Position numbers and translations under genes: made by a program
Assembly (NCBI GenBank): GCA_026936325.1
Contig: JAPTHN010000018.1
Coordinates: forward strand, 11,737,658 to 11,801,657
DNA: 64,000 nucleotides
Origin: Platynereis dumerilii
Lineage: Eukaryota; Annelida; Polychaeta; Phyllodocida; Nereididae
Reading direction: 5' to 3'
In this document: piece after piece, positions 22,901 to 36,790 of the stretch
Numbering within the stretch: position 1 is the first letter of the stretch
How the letters are laid out: each line of letters starts with the position of its first letter
The notes under the pieces: generated by a model
What the model saw: the letters and a program-made list of their open reading frames with translations, nothing else
Told to the model about the DNA's origin: nothing
The model's database searches: none

Positions 22901-25900
22901 GGTTTGATATGTCAAATTATCATAAATTGACATAATGCTTTCAGATTCAACAATGTCTAGAGACTCTAGTTCGATTCACATCTTCACAGCCAATTTTGAC
23001 CTTAATTTTGAGGTATCACACTCAATCTTTACATCAATCAGCATGATATCCATACAGATCTGGATCTATCCAGAAGTGATAACTTTCTGGGGCCTTACGT
23101 AGGTTGAGCTTCAGCGGCCATTTTCCTAAAAGTCTGGAAGTTAAACATGAATTAATCACATGAAGTTGTGCTGATCGGTTCAGTCTCGGGAGTGGTTTGC
23201 TGTAACTAGCAGAGGATGTGCTGGAGTGGATTGCATGAATTACATGGATAGATTATAAAGATGAAATAGGTAGCCTTACACTAGTCAAATAGATAGATTA
23301 CAGATTTGTCAAAAGGGTTTGGTAAGTGAGAACAATAGGATGCAATTTGGTACTTGTGTTACAATTTGTGACATGGTCCAACATGTCTAGGAGGTGTTAG
23401 GGTCAGCTCAGTTGGTAATGCGCTGGTTTGCCAATCACTGGGCCCTGAAATTGTGATGGAAATGAATTTCAATCATCCTTTGCGCTTAATTGCGGTGTCC
23501 TTCCCTGTAATTACCCCACAAAAATACAGGACTTAAAGCTCAAATGGTCCATGCATCGGTCCAAAATATCCATGCCAATCAGACATGGGATTTTAACTCT
23601 TTGCAAAGTCTAGATTGATAAACTGAGTTGGTCATTTTGGCACTCTTCAAATTTTTACTCTAAAATTAACATTACAATCATCAAGTGGCCAACCAGCAAC
23701 AACAATATTTTTTGGTCTTTGGCGGGTCTCCTCATCATCTGTATTTACAACTCATCGCATGTCGTTATCATACTCTATAAGTTTTATAATAATACAATGT
23801 TATTCAAATGATGATAATGAAATAAAATAATTTTTCTGTCTGCCTGTGTGTCAAAGTCAATAATGCAAGTCATAAGCCTTGCTTTGCCTAGAAATCCCAA
23901 ATTTTTCACATTTTTGACAAATGATCATAAGAAACAAAATAAAATACTCATAATTTCTTCTTTTTGGCATCACCATATGATTGGGCATATTAAAAAATAT
24001 ATAATTTGACACAAAAATGATAAAAATCGGATAAGCTGTGGGAGAGTAATGCCAAATTAGACACATTTATTCGTGAATGCTGATAAGTGATGTTGTGACG
24101 TCACAATTCTCACTTGACGTGACTAGTCATATAAATGGGAATATATTCAGCACTCAATGTCACACAGCAACAAATAAGACATGGTTTCTGGTATTTCTGT
24201 ATGTCAGGAAGTTTTTGTGTCCGAGAGCAGGGCCTCGGGCCCTTTGTCGTCATCAATGGGATTGTCATATCAAAAGTTGGTGTGGAGCGAAAAGCATTTC
24301 ACAGATGCAAGAACAACCCAAAGTTATGATGCCATTATGATGCCCAGTGTTTACACTGTTGCACAAGATGCCCTGGTTTTAATCTAATGTCTCACTGCTC
24401 TAAATAGTTAACTTTAATCCACCAAATTCCTCCTTGCCCAGCAGACGATTTCTGAGAAGCATCTTCTTCTTCTTCCCTTTGGCCCTTCCGCCCTGAGAGA
24501 AAGTGGGTGCACCACAACCAGAGATTTATGCTTCAGCCAATTACTAAAGATAGACAGATAGATAGACAGATAGACACATAGATAGACACATAGATAGATT
24601 GATAGATAGATTGATAGGTAGATTGATAGATCTATAGATAGAATGCAACTTTTAACAATTTATAGAGATGTGTTAATGTAATGATCATATCCCATTGAGT
24701 TATATATAATTGCTCGAGGACACGGTGCATGCATTGCATGCTATTTTTTATGATGTTATTTTTACCCTAAACCAACCATTCATTGACTATGATGCCTTAT
24801 TTTGCCAGAGAATCTTAGTGGTACCTCGTTCGACTAGGCTAGAGCCTGGGCTGCCAGTCTAGATAGTGTGTTTGAGGACATCCAGAACTAGGATATGGCA
24901 TCCAGGACCAGCAAAAAATTGGAATATTGGTCCTGTATAGGACTTGGGGTTACTAGAATATTCTGTCCAAGACTCTCAGGACTAGGATACAGTGTCTCAG
25001 ACCAGAAAAACTAGGAATATTGGTACTGAATAGAACATTTTCTTTCTAGGCTATTCTGTCCAGGACACCTTAAACTAGGACTTCATGCCCGGGCCTTTTA
25101 TTATTAGGATATATTGACCTGGACATTTAAGTAGGACATTAAAAACTAGAAATTAGAAAAAGAGGGTCTTATGCTTGGGGAATTTTCTCCTGAACTGGAC
25201 AAGTATTACCAAGAAGCAAATATGTTTCCTTGGTCACTCTTTACTGGGAAATTGTGTACTGGGACGTTTGCAAATACCAAAATTTGGTGCTTTGCAAATT
25301 TACTAATTTTACTCTATGCTGAAGGCACAGAGCAACTCAGAACTTTGCATGAATATCACCAGAACTATTGAGCTTAAATAAGCGATTAGACCGCAACTCC
25401 TCTTTTGCAGCCAGACAGCAAAATATGAAGTTATCGACCTGGGGCACATTGGGACACCAACAGAAATCTAATTTACTAATGCACTAGGCATTGAATATAA
25501 GAAGTGCATAAGATTATATACAGAGTAAAAACGCCTCGTAGTACCAATAGTTAATAAATTTAAATAGTTCAAAACATTCGACATATTGGGTGCGTTCATC
25601 ATTGTAAGTGATACACCCAAAGCTTTACTATGAATTTTTTCATAAAGCATGGTGATCTACTATGCCTCACTTCACTGTGGCCTGTATACCTATTATGTGC
25701 TGTCTCAGGGCATTTTCTGCCATATAAAATGCGTCCTTATGTGCCCTGTTTTTGGTGTCCCAATGAGCCCCAACATGACTGTCTCACAAAATTGCTCATT
25801 TCGCTGGTATCAGTGAATGTGTTTATCAGGATAGCTATTCATAACTGTTACGATGTATCAAACTCATGCAAGTATTGAGAAAGCCTGATTGTTCATGGTT

Positions 25901-28900
25901 TGTCCAGAGAATGGTTCGAATAGAGCCACTTTGAAATTAGTTGTGTAGCAGGAAAATGGACTTTTTCCCACCAAAGCTCTGCATGTGGCTGTAATTTGCT
26001 AACAAAAGGATAGAAACATCAGGATGGGTTTTAACAACATTCAGTGGCACAACCATATCAAAAACCTTGTCACGAACCAAGAAAACCCCTCCTTCCCAAT
26101 GTGCTCCTGTTTCTCATATAGAATGTTGTGGCTGAAATTCTTTGGGAGTACATGACACAGCCACTTCATTGACTTCTTTAGAGGGTGACTGTTATCTCTC
26201 TTAATTTTTTGCAACCTCCTAAGCAGTCAGTTTACTCTCTGTCTCCCCTAAAGGTTAATAACTTTAGTACCTAATATTTGACTGGCTGGTTTAGAAGCCT
26301 TTTTCCTTTTCTTTTTTCTGGCCTTTACATTTACACCCCAGCAGGCTAGGATGGAGTTCTAAACTGGCCATTACTGAATCCTAAATCAATAATACCTGAG
26401 GCTCTGATAGTTTGGCTTGAAAAAGAGATTTCCATTGCCAACCAACTGTCTTCCTTGCACTGAGTTTTAGCCTTTTTTCTGCTTTCCAGAGTGGTACAGA
26501 ATAATGGTGACTAAAGATACTGAAGTGTAGGGGGAACCGGACCACATTGGGACGTGGGGCACTGTGGGACGGAGGGGTTTTCTTGGATCATGGCAAGGTA
26601 TATGACATTTCTTGTACATTGGGCACTTAATATGGGAGAATTTAAGTGTCCAAGTCAACTGAATGACCTGGGACAGCACACAACAGGTATTCAAGCCACA
26701 GTGAATAGAGGTATAGTGGATTACCATGCTCTGTGAACAAATTTGTCGCAAAGCACTGTGTGTTACTTACATAGATGTCCGCACCCAGAACATAAACTGT
26801 CCTACAAGGTGTTTATGCGCTGTATATTGTCTTATGCACTGCTCATATGTAATATCTTTTGCACATGGACACTTCAGCAAAGCCTTCAGTGATTCAGTCA
26901 GACACACCCACAAAGCTGACCAATGAACAGATCTTCAAGTATGTTATGCAAATGAGGCCGATTTCGCGGTTTCGCACTTTTCCGTAAGGGTAACAGGTGT
27001 GATTCTTATATGAGTAGATAGGTCTCTCTGAGACCTTTAAAATGATATGCCATACGTCTCTGAGGGGTGAATAGTTGCTTCGCAAATTGCCGGTAAACTT
27101 TTGAAGTGGATAGAAATACTGCACGCTGATTGGCTGTGACGCTCTGACGCAAAATTCTATGATAATATGCAATGACGAAGGGATTCGTCTAGGGTAGATT
27201 CTCTGGGTGCACATGGAGTGTTAAAATGATTTTTTAATTGATGTCCCAATGTGCCCCGGCTGATGTCCAAATGTGCCACGCCGGGGCCGGGGCACATTGG
27301 GACAGTCATTTTTTATGACTCACATTTTGCTCTCTGGCTGTAAAAGGGTAGGTGCAGTCTAGTTTACTATGCCTTGCATTTAAGCTCAATAGTATTGGTG
27401 ATATTCATGCAATCTTCTGAATTCTTCAGTGCTTTCAGCATTGAGCAAAATTAGTAGACGTGAAAAGTGTCCCAATGTGCCCCGGTTCCCCCTATGTTTT
27501 TCTTCCTTTTAAATCTGCTTGTTGTATATTTCAATTGTCTCCACTCAATGAGCGTTGTATGAAAAACAATGCACTTCTGAATCTGTTATATCATCAGTCT
27601 TGCTGACTTTTAGCAAGATTTTTGCTGTTCGCTAGAAAAATGTCAAATTTCAAAATAAATTGTAAAATTCCTTACCGATTTCCCAGCAAGAATCCACAAG
27701 ACAGTGTTCTTAATCCGGTAAGATGTTATAAGCTTCGTCTGCTCAGTGTCCTTGTCACCAACTTGGTCCTGTGCCTACAAGGGTAGAAGCAGAATATCTT
27801 ATTTTTGATATGTTATTTGGCTAATTATATCAGGTCAATTCTATCATGGCAACCCATTGGCGTATGGGAGGGGGGGGGGAAGCAGTAAGATCAGGGCAAA
27901 AAGACTGAAAAATTTGGGTAGATGATTAAGTAAAATCTATTAAAAGATCATTTCCAGGTTATTTTGATTGAAATGGTCTTTAACAAACGCCTGAGTGTAC
28001 CAAAACACCCCACAAAGATATATGCGAATACTTTTGTGCCACATGGAGTTAAGGTGTTTAACCATGGCAAGTTGTGATATGTATAGTCTGTGCTAATATA
28101 ATATTTCTGCACTGTGATATATTTATTTATTCTGTTCAAGGTAACTGCATGTGATTGTGATGAAGCCATGTAAATTAAATGAGTTTCATTTTTCAATGAT
28201 TCAATAAAGTATTATTGTATCGTATCGTATCGTATCGTAAATCTAGCTCTTGAAATTCAGGCAAATGTCGCTCGCTCCCCTAAAAATTGCATGCGCCGTA
28301 TGTGGCAACCTCTTGCAGTAGGTTATTACTCATTTTCCGAAGCCTCAAATTCTCCTTGCTCGATAATTTTGCTGGGCTGTTGTACGCATTTTCCATTAGA
28401 GAAACCATATAAGAAACAGGCCATTTTTTGGGAGTTACAGACATACAGACTATTTGGATTACAGACGTCTGTAAAACTACTATTTCCTATATTTGCAGAC
28501 TTCTCTATTACATCATTTTCTAGCTATTGCAGACGTCTGCATTCAATGCTTTTGTGGAGTCACCAGACAGTCACTGTTTGATGCTTTATCTAATATGTCT
28601 GGTGCCATTAAATTGTCCATCATCCAGACGTCTGCATCATGCATATTCTGTGCAATAACAGACTTATGATGCTGGATCCCCTCGGATCCCTCCAGTCAGG
28701 GAGGCCATGGATCCTCCAGTGCCCCTACCATCCTCGCCAGTACAGATGAGCCCCCTGCAAATGTCACCCTCCCCAACCCCACCCCCACCCCCTGTTACTC
28801 CACAACCAGCTACCCCCCTTGCAAGACCTACAAGGAAACGTGCCAAGACGCCTAGGTTATAAGAATACACCAGTTACAGATCTGGATACTCTCAAAATGT

Positions 28901-31900
28901 GCCAGTTAAAGATGTCTGGTTGCTATTAAGATACGCCAGTTACAGATGTCTGGATACTTATGAAATGTATCAGTTACAGACGTCTGGTTGCTATAAAAAT
29001 ACAACAGTTACAGACATCTAGATATGCCTAATATATACCAATTAAAGATGTCTGGTTGCTATAAAAATATACATGTAATGGTGCAAAAAATGCACAACTA
29101 TAACTGGTCATTGTCTGCAAAGCATGAAAAAACCCTTCCAACAGACAGTTTGTTTTTGGTATGCAAAACCAGACGTCTGGTAATAGGGTAAAAATGCAAT
29201 GATAAGACGTCTGATTGTCTAGTGCAGATGGTCTGCTATGAGTGATGCTGACATGCTGACATGCTGTTATAGTCATATTATAAGTGAAGGCAGACGTCTG
29301 CTAACAGCTTAAAATCTATAATGCAGACGTCTGCATGTCTGCTAAAGCTATTTTTGTGGCTGTTTTTTTAGCTCAGAGAAACGGCTCTGGTCATTTTAAA
29401 ATGTCGAGATATGGATATAAAAATACAGTACAATCAAAATAAAGTAGGATTACCCCAACAAGAAGGAAGAATCAGCCAGTACTTTACCCTTTCACACCCT
29501 TTGACTACCCCTGAATCACTTCCTACTTTTACCTAATTGAAACTACCTTTTAAAATTACATTAAAATCACATTTAAACAACACCAATTTAAACTCAATCA
29601 CCCTAATTGTGTTTGATTAATTTATATTTTGCACCTATGCCAATTGCAGTTACATTGGTAGCTTTCTAAATAGAGTTCTTAATGTTAATGTAATGTGGGC
29701 TAAGGTTGTTGTAAGGAGTCAAAGGGAGTTGTCAGGAGATTTGGGGTGGAGAGGAGAAAAGAGGGCGAAATAGGTAAACAGAGGACTTTCTTACTTTATT
29801 TTGGATTGTACTGTATAATCTCTCAAATTTAATATGTGTGAAGACAAATACCTCAAGGAGTGCCTTTGCGATGAGAATTCCCAAACGACAACCAGGTGGT
29901 AGGTTATCCAAGATATCCCATTCGAATTGATACACTGTTTTCTTCCAGTTTGTGTCATGCTCAAAATCATTCCATTTCAAATGTTGCATCTTTGGATGAT
30001 TTGCCTTGGAAAATTTAATTGGCAGAAAAAGATATCATCATTATTATAGGCTAAATTATATGAAATGCCCTCCCTCAAATTTGAAAGTATGTTATCCTTT
30101 TGAAGTATGACGGACTCACGAGATGATACTTAGGTGCAGGGGTTTTAGTTTATTCACAAGCAAAGCAACAGCAAACATTTTTGAAAGTAATGAACGTGGA
30201 AACAAACACACTTTATTTTCAAGAACTGTACAAAACTTTTTCTTATCCCAGTGTAGAAAACAAGCTTTTCTGAACTAAAAATCCATATAATAGCCTCCTC
30301 CACCCCTAAAAGTCATGCGGTTACCCCCTTACTCTGTCGGTGCATTATTTGCAGATGGGCAAAGTTTATAAAAATTAGAGAGATATCTAAAGGTTGGCTG
30401 CAGAGTATTAAACTTTTCATTTATTGGAATAATCAATTTGATTACATTGGCAAATTCTCACCATTTAACGTCATTTGAACCACAAAGGTTTACATTATAA
30501 TTTGCTAGAAATACAAAAATATTACAACTTTAGTGTTATGCAAACACCGGGCCCGATATTCTCCAGACCCTATGTTCCCCTAACAATAATCTCCATGTTT
30601 TTCGCTGCTGATAGCACATCGTTTCAGCCCAGAAGGTCCTCACATACACTGTAGACAACAGTTTTTAATTTTCTAAGCCCCTTAAAAACTGTCTCTTCAA
30701 GAAAATAAAATGGCTGCTCAACAGTGATTGGTCAAAACAGAGCAGCAGCACTGTTATGATGTCATAAACACTGGTGACTTCACAATCTCTGGTGTGCTAG
30801 CACGTGGGTCATGGGTCGCTACATTGGAAAAACTTGAGATTTTCAACAAGGGTTAGGGAGAATGGCTGTAGCTAAGTTTTCCATGAATTACTGATATTGT
30901 GTGTTGGTATATCAAAACTAGACACTTTTTGCTGCTGATAGCACATATTTTCAGTTTTGTGAGAACGCTAACACCTACAATACAAAGGCATTGAAGTTGA
31001 GCTTAATATTTTTTTCTTATGTACATTGTAATGAATCTGCGCTCTGATTGGCTAAGAGAGAATGACAGTTGCATGGTGATGTCACAACATGATTGTTTAC
31101 ACAATCGCTATGACATCACCAGAGATTGTGACGTCACCAGTGTTTATGACATCATAACAGTGCTGCTGCTCTGTTTTGACCAATCACTGTTGAGCAGCCA
31201 TTTTATTTTCTTGAAGAGACAGTTTTTAAGGGGCTTAGAAAATTAAAAACTGTTGTCTACAGTGTATGTGAGGACCTTCTGGGCTGAAACGATGTGCTAT
31301 CAGCAGCGAAAAACATGGAGATTATTGTGAGATAATCGCAATGATCAACAGAGCCACAACAATGACACCATTCTGATTCACCTAAAGGGTATGCTGAAAT
31401 CTCAAGTTTTTACTATGCAGTGATTCATGACCCCTGCTAATGTTCCCCAGGACTTTGGAATTATTTGACAGGTTTCCACAAGCCCCCAGAGAAATGAAGT
31501 AGTCTACAGTGATAGGGCAAGTCTACAGTGACAGCTAGGCCAAGTCTACTGTGACAGGCGCCAATATACACAGTCAAGAGCCTGCAGGTCAATTCATCAT
31601 AAGCTTGGACCCTGATTTTCATATAATTATATGATGAAATAAATTGATTCTGATTCTGGTCCCTGTCTCTGCTACAGGCTTAACTAATCATAGAATTTAT
31701 TGTTTTTGCATTACAATTTCTGCCTACATTTGAAGATATGCAGAGAAAAATATGTCTCGGGGCACATGGGACCAGGGGTAGTTAGGACCTGGAGAACATC
31801 GGATGCAGGAATACAGGACTGAGGCTGGTTAGGTCTTAGTTATTTTGGAAATAAAGCAGCCAGGTCTGGTTTAATGTAAACCAGAAACCTGTTTCGTGTA

Positions 31901-34900
31901 TGCTGACAAGGAAGTATCAACACACAGGCTGTCCCCGCACATGATTGCTCATAAATCTTTAATAAGAATTACCTTATTGCGCAATATCAATCCTTGCCTT
32001 TCATGTGCTTGTGAGTTTAGGTCTTCAACCAAGATTGGTACAACGTCAACAGATATCGGCAGACCGCGACAGTTGCCATCTCCTTCCCAGATGAACATCC
32101 ACGGATTCCTCACTCCAACACATCGCAACGAAATCCCAATCATGTTAATCACAGCCATTCTCTTGACAAAGTAGGCATGGAGTCTCAGACATGCAAATGG
32201 CAAATCTTCATAAGGATTGCTTTTGATGTGTACCAGCAGATCAAACTCATTGAATCTGCCTACCTTCAACTTCTCCCTGACACTTCCACCCATTTCTATT
32301 TTTGCAGATAATACTCCATCATGTTTGAGCATCCGTTCAAATAACTTCTTCAAATCATTTTTTATGGCTTCACTTTCTTCAGCTGGCAATACGAGCATTT
32401 GTTTCATTGAGTCAAAAACAGAAAATTTTCTGTTCATGATATTGAAGCACCGTTCCTTATATTCCTTTTCTGACTGCTGATTGACCACTGCATCAGATAC
32501 GGGGAACCTTCCAAAGTAATCCTGGAAAACTTTTGCATTGTGAGATTCTAAAAATCTGATTGCAGTCAGGTTGCCATGCAGGTGTGCTAAGTGCAGAGGA
32601 GTGCAACCATGAATGTCTGTTTCATCAATCTGTCTTTTGATCAGTTCTGTTGGGAACATGTTAAGAACTTCATCATGGCAAAAGATGGCAGCCAGGTGGA
32701 GTAGATTCCTTCCTAGCCAGTTGTCATTCCTCTTAATCAAAGTACACTTCAGTTCTTCCTTTAGCTTTTCTTGAACTTTGTCTGTTGTGACCTGCCTCTG
32801 TAGGCCTTCAACCCATTTTAATGCATTTATGCTGCTTTTCTTCAAAAGACCATCTGTTCTTTTAAAGCATTTCTTGATTTTGTCTTCATCACCATCTCCC
32901 TCTCTCATAAATAGGAGCGTGTTTATCACACTTCTTGACTTCATGCAATTGTCTAATGTACCATAAGCTGTTCTGATTGCTGAAGAGGCAGCTGTTCTCA
33001 GATCATCCTTCACCACCCACTGCTCTTGTATTGGATTCAAATAGAGATTAAGGCGTTTCTTTCCTTCAAATGTTCTGTATGCTTCAACAAGCTTGTTAGT
33101 CATCTGGACAGTGGCTAACAGGGCTTCACTGGTTGAACAGCCCACAACCATCATTATTGACATTTCGTAGATATGGTCAATTGTTGGACGAGCACCTTTT
33201 TCAACGCACTGCTCCAGTAAGTTGAGCAAAGCATGGAAGTTTGTTGTCATCTGAATATGTTTCATGAAAACGTCATAGATTTCCTGAGCATTGTATTCAT
33301 TGATAAAGACTTTCAAAATGTTATCAGAAATAGCAAGAACTTTGCCATAACATATTTTGATGTGTTCTTCAGCAAAATCTTGAAAGTCGTTTGACCACGT
33401 CAGCTGTTTGCTTATTTTTTCTTTGACCTTCAGGTCTCTTATCTTCTCTAAATCAATCTCAATTTCTGGAATCCCCTCCAAATGTACATCCAAATACTGG
33501 TGGACGTTGATCAATTTTCTTAGGAGTCGTTCCATTCGTCTTTCCCTGTAAAAAAAAATGTATATTGGTAATAGCAAAGACTAAAGAAATGTGTCATATA
33601 TGTCAGGTTTGATATTTCAATGGCATTGATTTATGATAGTTGCAACATTCACCAATCAGAAGATGGACTGGGTTCTTCGCCTCCTATTTTTCTTATTTAC
33701 TCAGGTCCATTTTAAGGGGGCTCGCTACTCGTGCCAAGTGGTAGTTAGCGCACATTCACGTGCAGCCAGGCAGGCCCTATATCATAACGTCACCACAGCA
33801 GCAGGGCACAGCTTCAACATTTTTTTGAATTCTGATAATTCCATGCGTCGGCCGCTTCGTTTGCCATTTGTGCCACTTCTGTTGGGGTTAGAGACTTCTC
33901 ATTTAGAGCATAAGATGCGCTATGAAGATGACTATAAACTTCCAGACTTTCAGCTCTCTACTCTTAGTAGAACATTTTTGTGGGCGATTTTCGGAAAGCA
34001 TGTCTAGTTTCTCAAAAATGACTCTGTAACACAAATAAATGTTTATATCAATTTCCAGGCCCATAGGGCCGTATGTCTGTATCATTATATTGTTCCTTAC
34101 TTCATTTGGAAGCAAATGACAAAGAAATAAAAAATTCTATCTCATCATTTTTTTTAGCGCTATGGTTCATTAAAAAAAATAAAATTTTCAAAATCATAAC
34201 TTTTGATCCGAACCCCCAGAAAAGTTCTTTAAACTTAATATATATTTCTGGAATTTTGATCAGCTTTTCCATAACACTGTCCTCTTTAATTCCATGCTTC
34301 ATTTAATAACATATGATGAATGGCCACTGAATGGCAGGGAAAACTTCACAGTAAAAAAATTAAGAAAAAAATTGAGTTTTTCAAGTTTGCGTGGACTGAC
34401 TTTCTTTTACATAACCTCAAATATTTTGAAAGAAAGGCTGGTAGCGACCACTTTCGTTCATATATCCTTGCTATAAACTATATTTTGAATCATTTTAAAC
34501 TATTTTTAAGAAATCCTATCTTGGAAAGTTCACGAGTATCGAGCCACCTTAAATCAATTTCAAAAGTAGGTTATCAATCATATTAAGAGCAGATGAAATA
34601 CGGGATGAGTAAGTAATGCAATATTGGATTTATTGGATTAGCCTTTGGTTGGTGTGTTCAGAAAGGCTAATCGCAATAAGCAAATAACCAAGACTGTCTC
34701 TTGCAGCAGTTTGGAGTGTGAAGTCGAAATTATGTCATCAGATTCATAATACATACCTAAGAGATTTTATTCCTTGAAAAGCACTGTCCTCATTAACACC
34801 CTTTTCCTGGAAACATTTAGTCAACTCCTCTATTTTGATAGCCAAACCCGACCTAGGCGGTTCATTTTGTAATGCCAGTGATTCTTTCCAAAGAAGAATC

Positions 34901-36754
34901 CAACTGTAAGGAGTTACTTGGTCTTCATCTTCCATGTTCACATTTTTGTCACTAATAAAGTGAGACATGAGTTTCCAAAGAGTGTCTGTTCCTCTTATCA
35001 TTTCAGGATTTTTTTCCCAAGAGTCATCAATAGTTTCCATGAGGTTATGAAGTGGAGTTCTTCCTTCACCATCCACATGGTTACAGAGGAGAGGATTCTT
35101 TTCAATGATTTCAAGACAATTCCCAACAACAAGTTCTTTCATAGACGCTGGACTACTGGAATTGAATTGAAAAATGTTGTTTGGAACCGCTTTGATAATG
35201 ACATTCAAAATGTCTTCTCTGCCAACTTCTTGTATCTTGAATACTTCTTCCAAAAATGTTGAAACTTGGGGCAGCACTGATCCTGTCAGATCCGAGTGAA
35301 ATGCTTTTAAAAATAAAGTCAACGACTGAGTCCCTTCAATGGTTTGGAAAGGATCGGCTTCTTCTTTGATGAGAGTTGTCAACATGTGAACAAAATGCGG
35401 ATTCCCCTCCTCTGGAAATTTGCAGCTTTTCATTAACCGCCACAAGAATCTGCAAAAATATTTGAAAGAAAATAAACCATAAAGGAACCATGAAAGTTCA
35501 TGATAACTGAATACATTTCAACAAGAGTTCATCAGAAAAATAGAAAAATTTCAAGGAAAAGGGTCTTTGAAATCTGCGCCTTAGAAGTTGAGTTGCCTGT
35601 GAATAGTAAAAAGTAGGCCATACATTTATCTCCAATTTTTGTCAATATTGAGCTCTGCATGGTACAGCAATGCATCTGGTGTTAGAAAAGTGGCTGTGAC
35701 AAAAGCACCAGGAGGGACACCATGATATTGTTATTATTTAAATTTCATCAAGTTATTTGGTACCAACAGAAGTGACATGTTCTAGCTTTCACATAGAACC
35801 ACTAAATTTGCTCTATTAGAGCTTTTTTTCCTCGGTGATTATGAGTTGTAATCTCTCAAACTGGCGACTATGGCTACTAAGGGGATTACTGACCACTTAA
35901 GATAACAGTGTTAAACAAGCAAACACTCTCAACAGTTATATTTCTAACAACTGTGAAGATTTTCTATAGAATGAACAGTTTTTGCTCTATGCTTTTCCCT
36001 CCCCCCAACCAACCTCGTGAAAAACAGTCAATCAAATCAAATTTCACACTTTAGCAAGTTTAAGAATACAGTTGTTTTAAAAATTATTTTAATTCTAAAA
36101 TTGTTAATGTAAATACATTAAAAAAAACTTAACTCGGGTATGATTTTCTCTGTCCAAGGTCATTTCAGGCCAGTAGACTAAGTAAAATACAGATGGAGCC
36201 ATCCACATATACCCAATGTGTGGGGTATTGTACTTGTTCAGCATAGACACCGATACAAGGGACCGGACAAGCATTTCAAATATGAATCAAAAGGTATAAT
36301 TTATCATAAAATATAATAAAAAATGTTTTATTACCGAGTTATTTCTGTCTATCTATCTATCTATCTACATATGTGTGTTGCAGCCCTCCGTCCGCATGTT
36401 ACATATATATATATTTTTTTTATTTATTAATTTTTTTTAAATGTTATATGTAAACTTATATAGCCACCTGGTGATGTTTATTGAGTGTGATTTGAAGTGG
36501 CAGATAAACCCCTGAGGGGTTGGGTACCACCTATATTTTTGTGTGATTATGTGTTTATATGTTAATTGTACCTGTCACTATAAAATAAAAGTCAATCAAT
36601 CAATCAATCAATATACCCAATGCGTGGAACATTTTACTTGTTCAGTATAGACACTGACAAAGTATTAGAAATGCCTGAAATGGGCATCACACCATCAACA
36701 GGTATACTTTTCATAGAAGAAAGTAAAAATAATTGTTATTACAAAATGTGTTCA

Positions 36755-36790
<36 letters not shown>

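Larger units (their letters stand above)
19537..24859. mobile_element. 5.3-kb noncoding foldback element, copy 1 (GACYGGC termini, TA target)
   Basis: The ends GACCGGCAGCCCAGGGGCTC and GAGCCTGGGCTGCCAGTC are inverted repeats next to TA dinucleotides. Blocks of inverted similarity extend at least 1 kb into each side (for example CACAGCTTATCAGATTTTTA at 20.13 kb against its complement near 24.03 kb). The interior includes a tRNA-like SINE (23.40-23.56 kb), GATA and GACA simple repeats (24.54-24.64 kb) and a later 258-bp MITE (21397-21654). No open frame resembles a transposase, so movement would need enzymes supplied elsewhere. A second copy in opposite orientation starts at 58898. Confidence 0.75.

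Noticed and set aside
19537-24859. Considered as a Polinton-type element because of its large size and long inverted termini
   Set aside because: The tips are not the AGT-type of that family, the target looks like TA, and no capsid, polymerase or integrase sequence is visible.
28664-28870. Gly-rich minus-strand frame opposite the proline-rich frame
   Set aside because: It is the mirror of a proline-rich GC island; composition and acceptor context favour the plus strand if either is coding.
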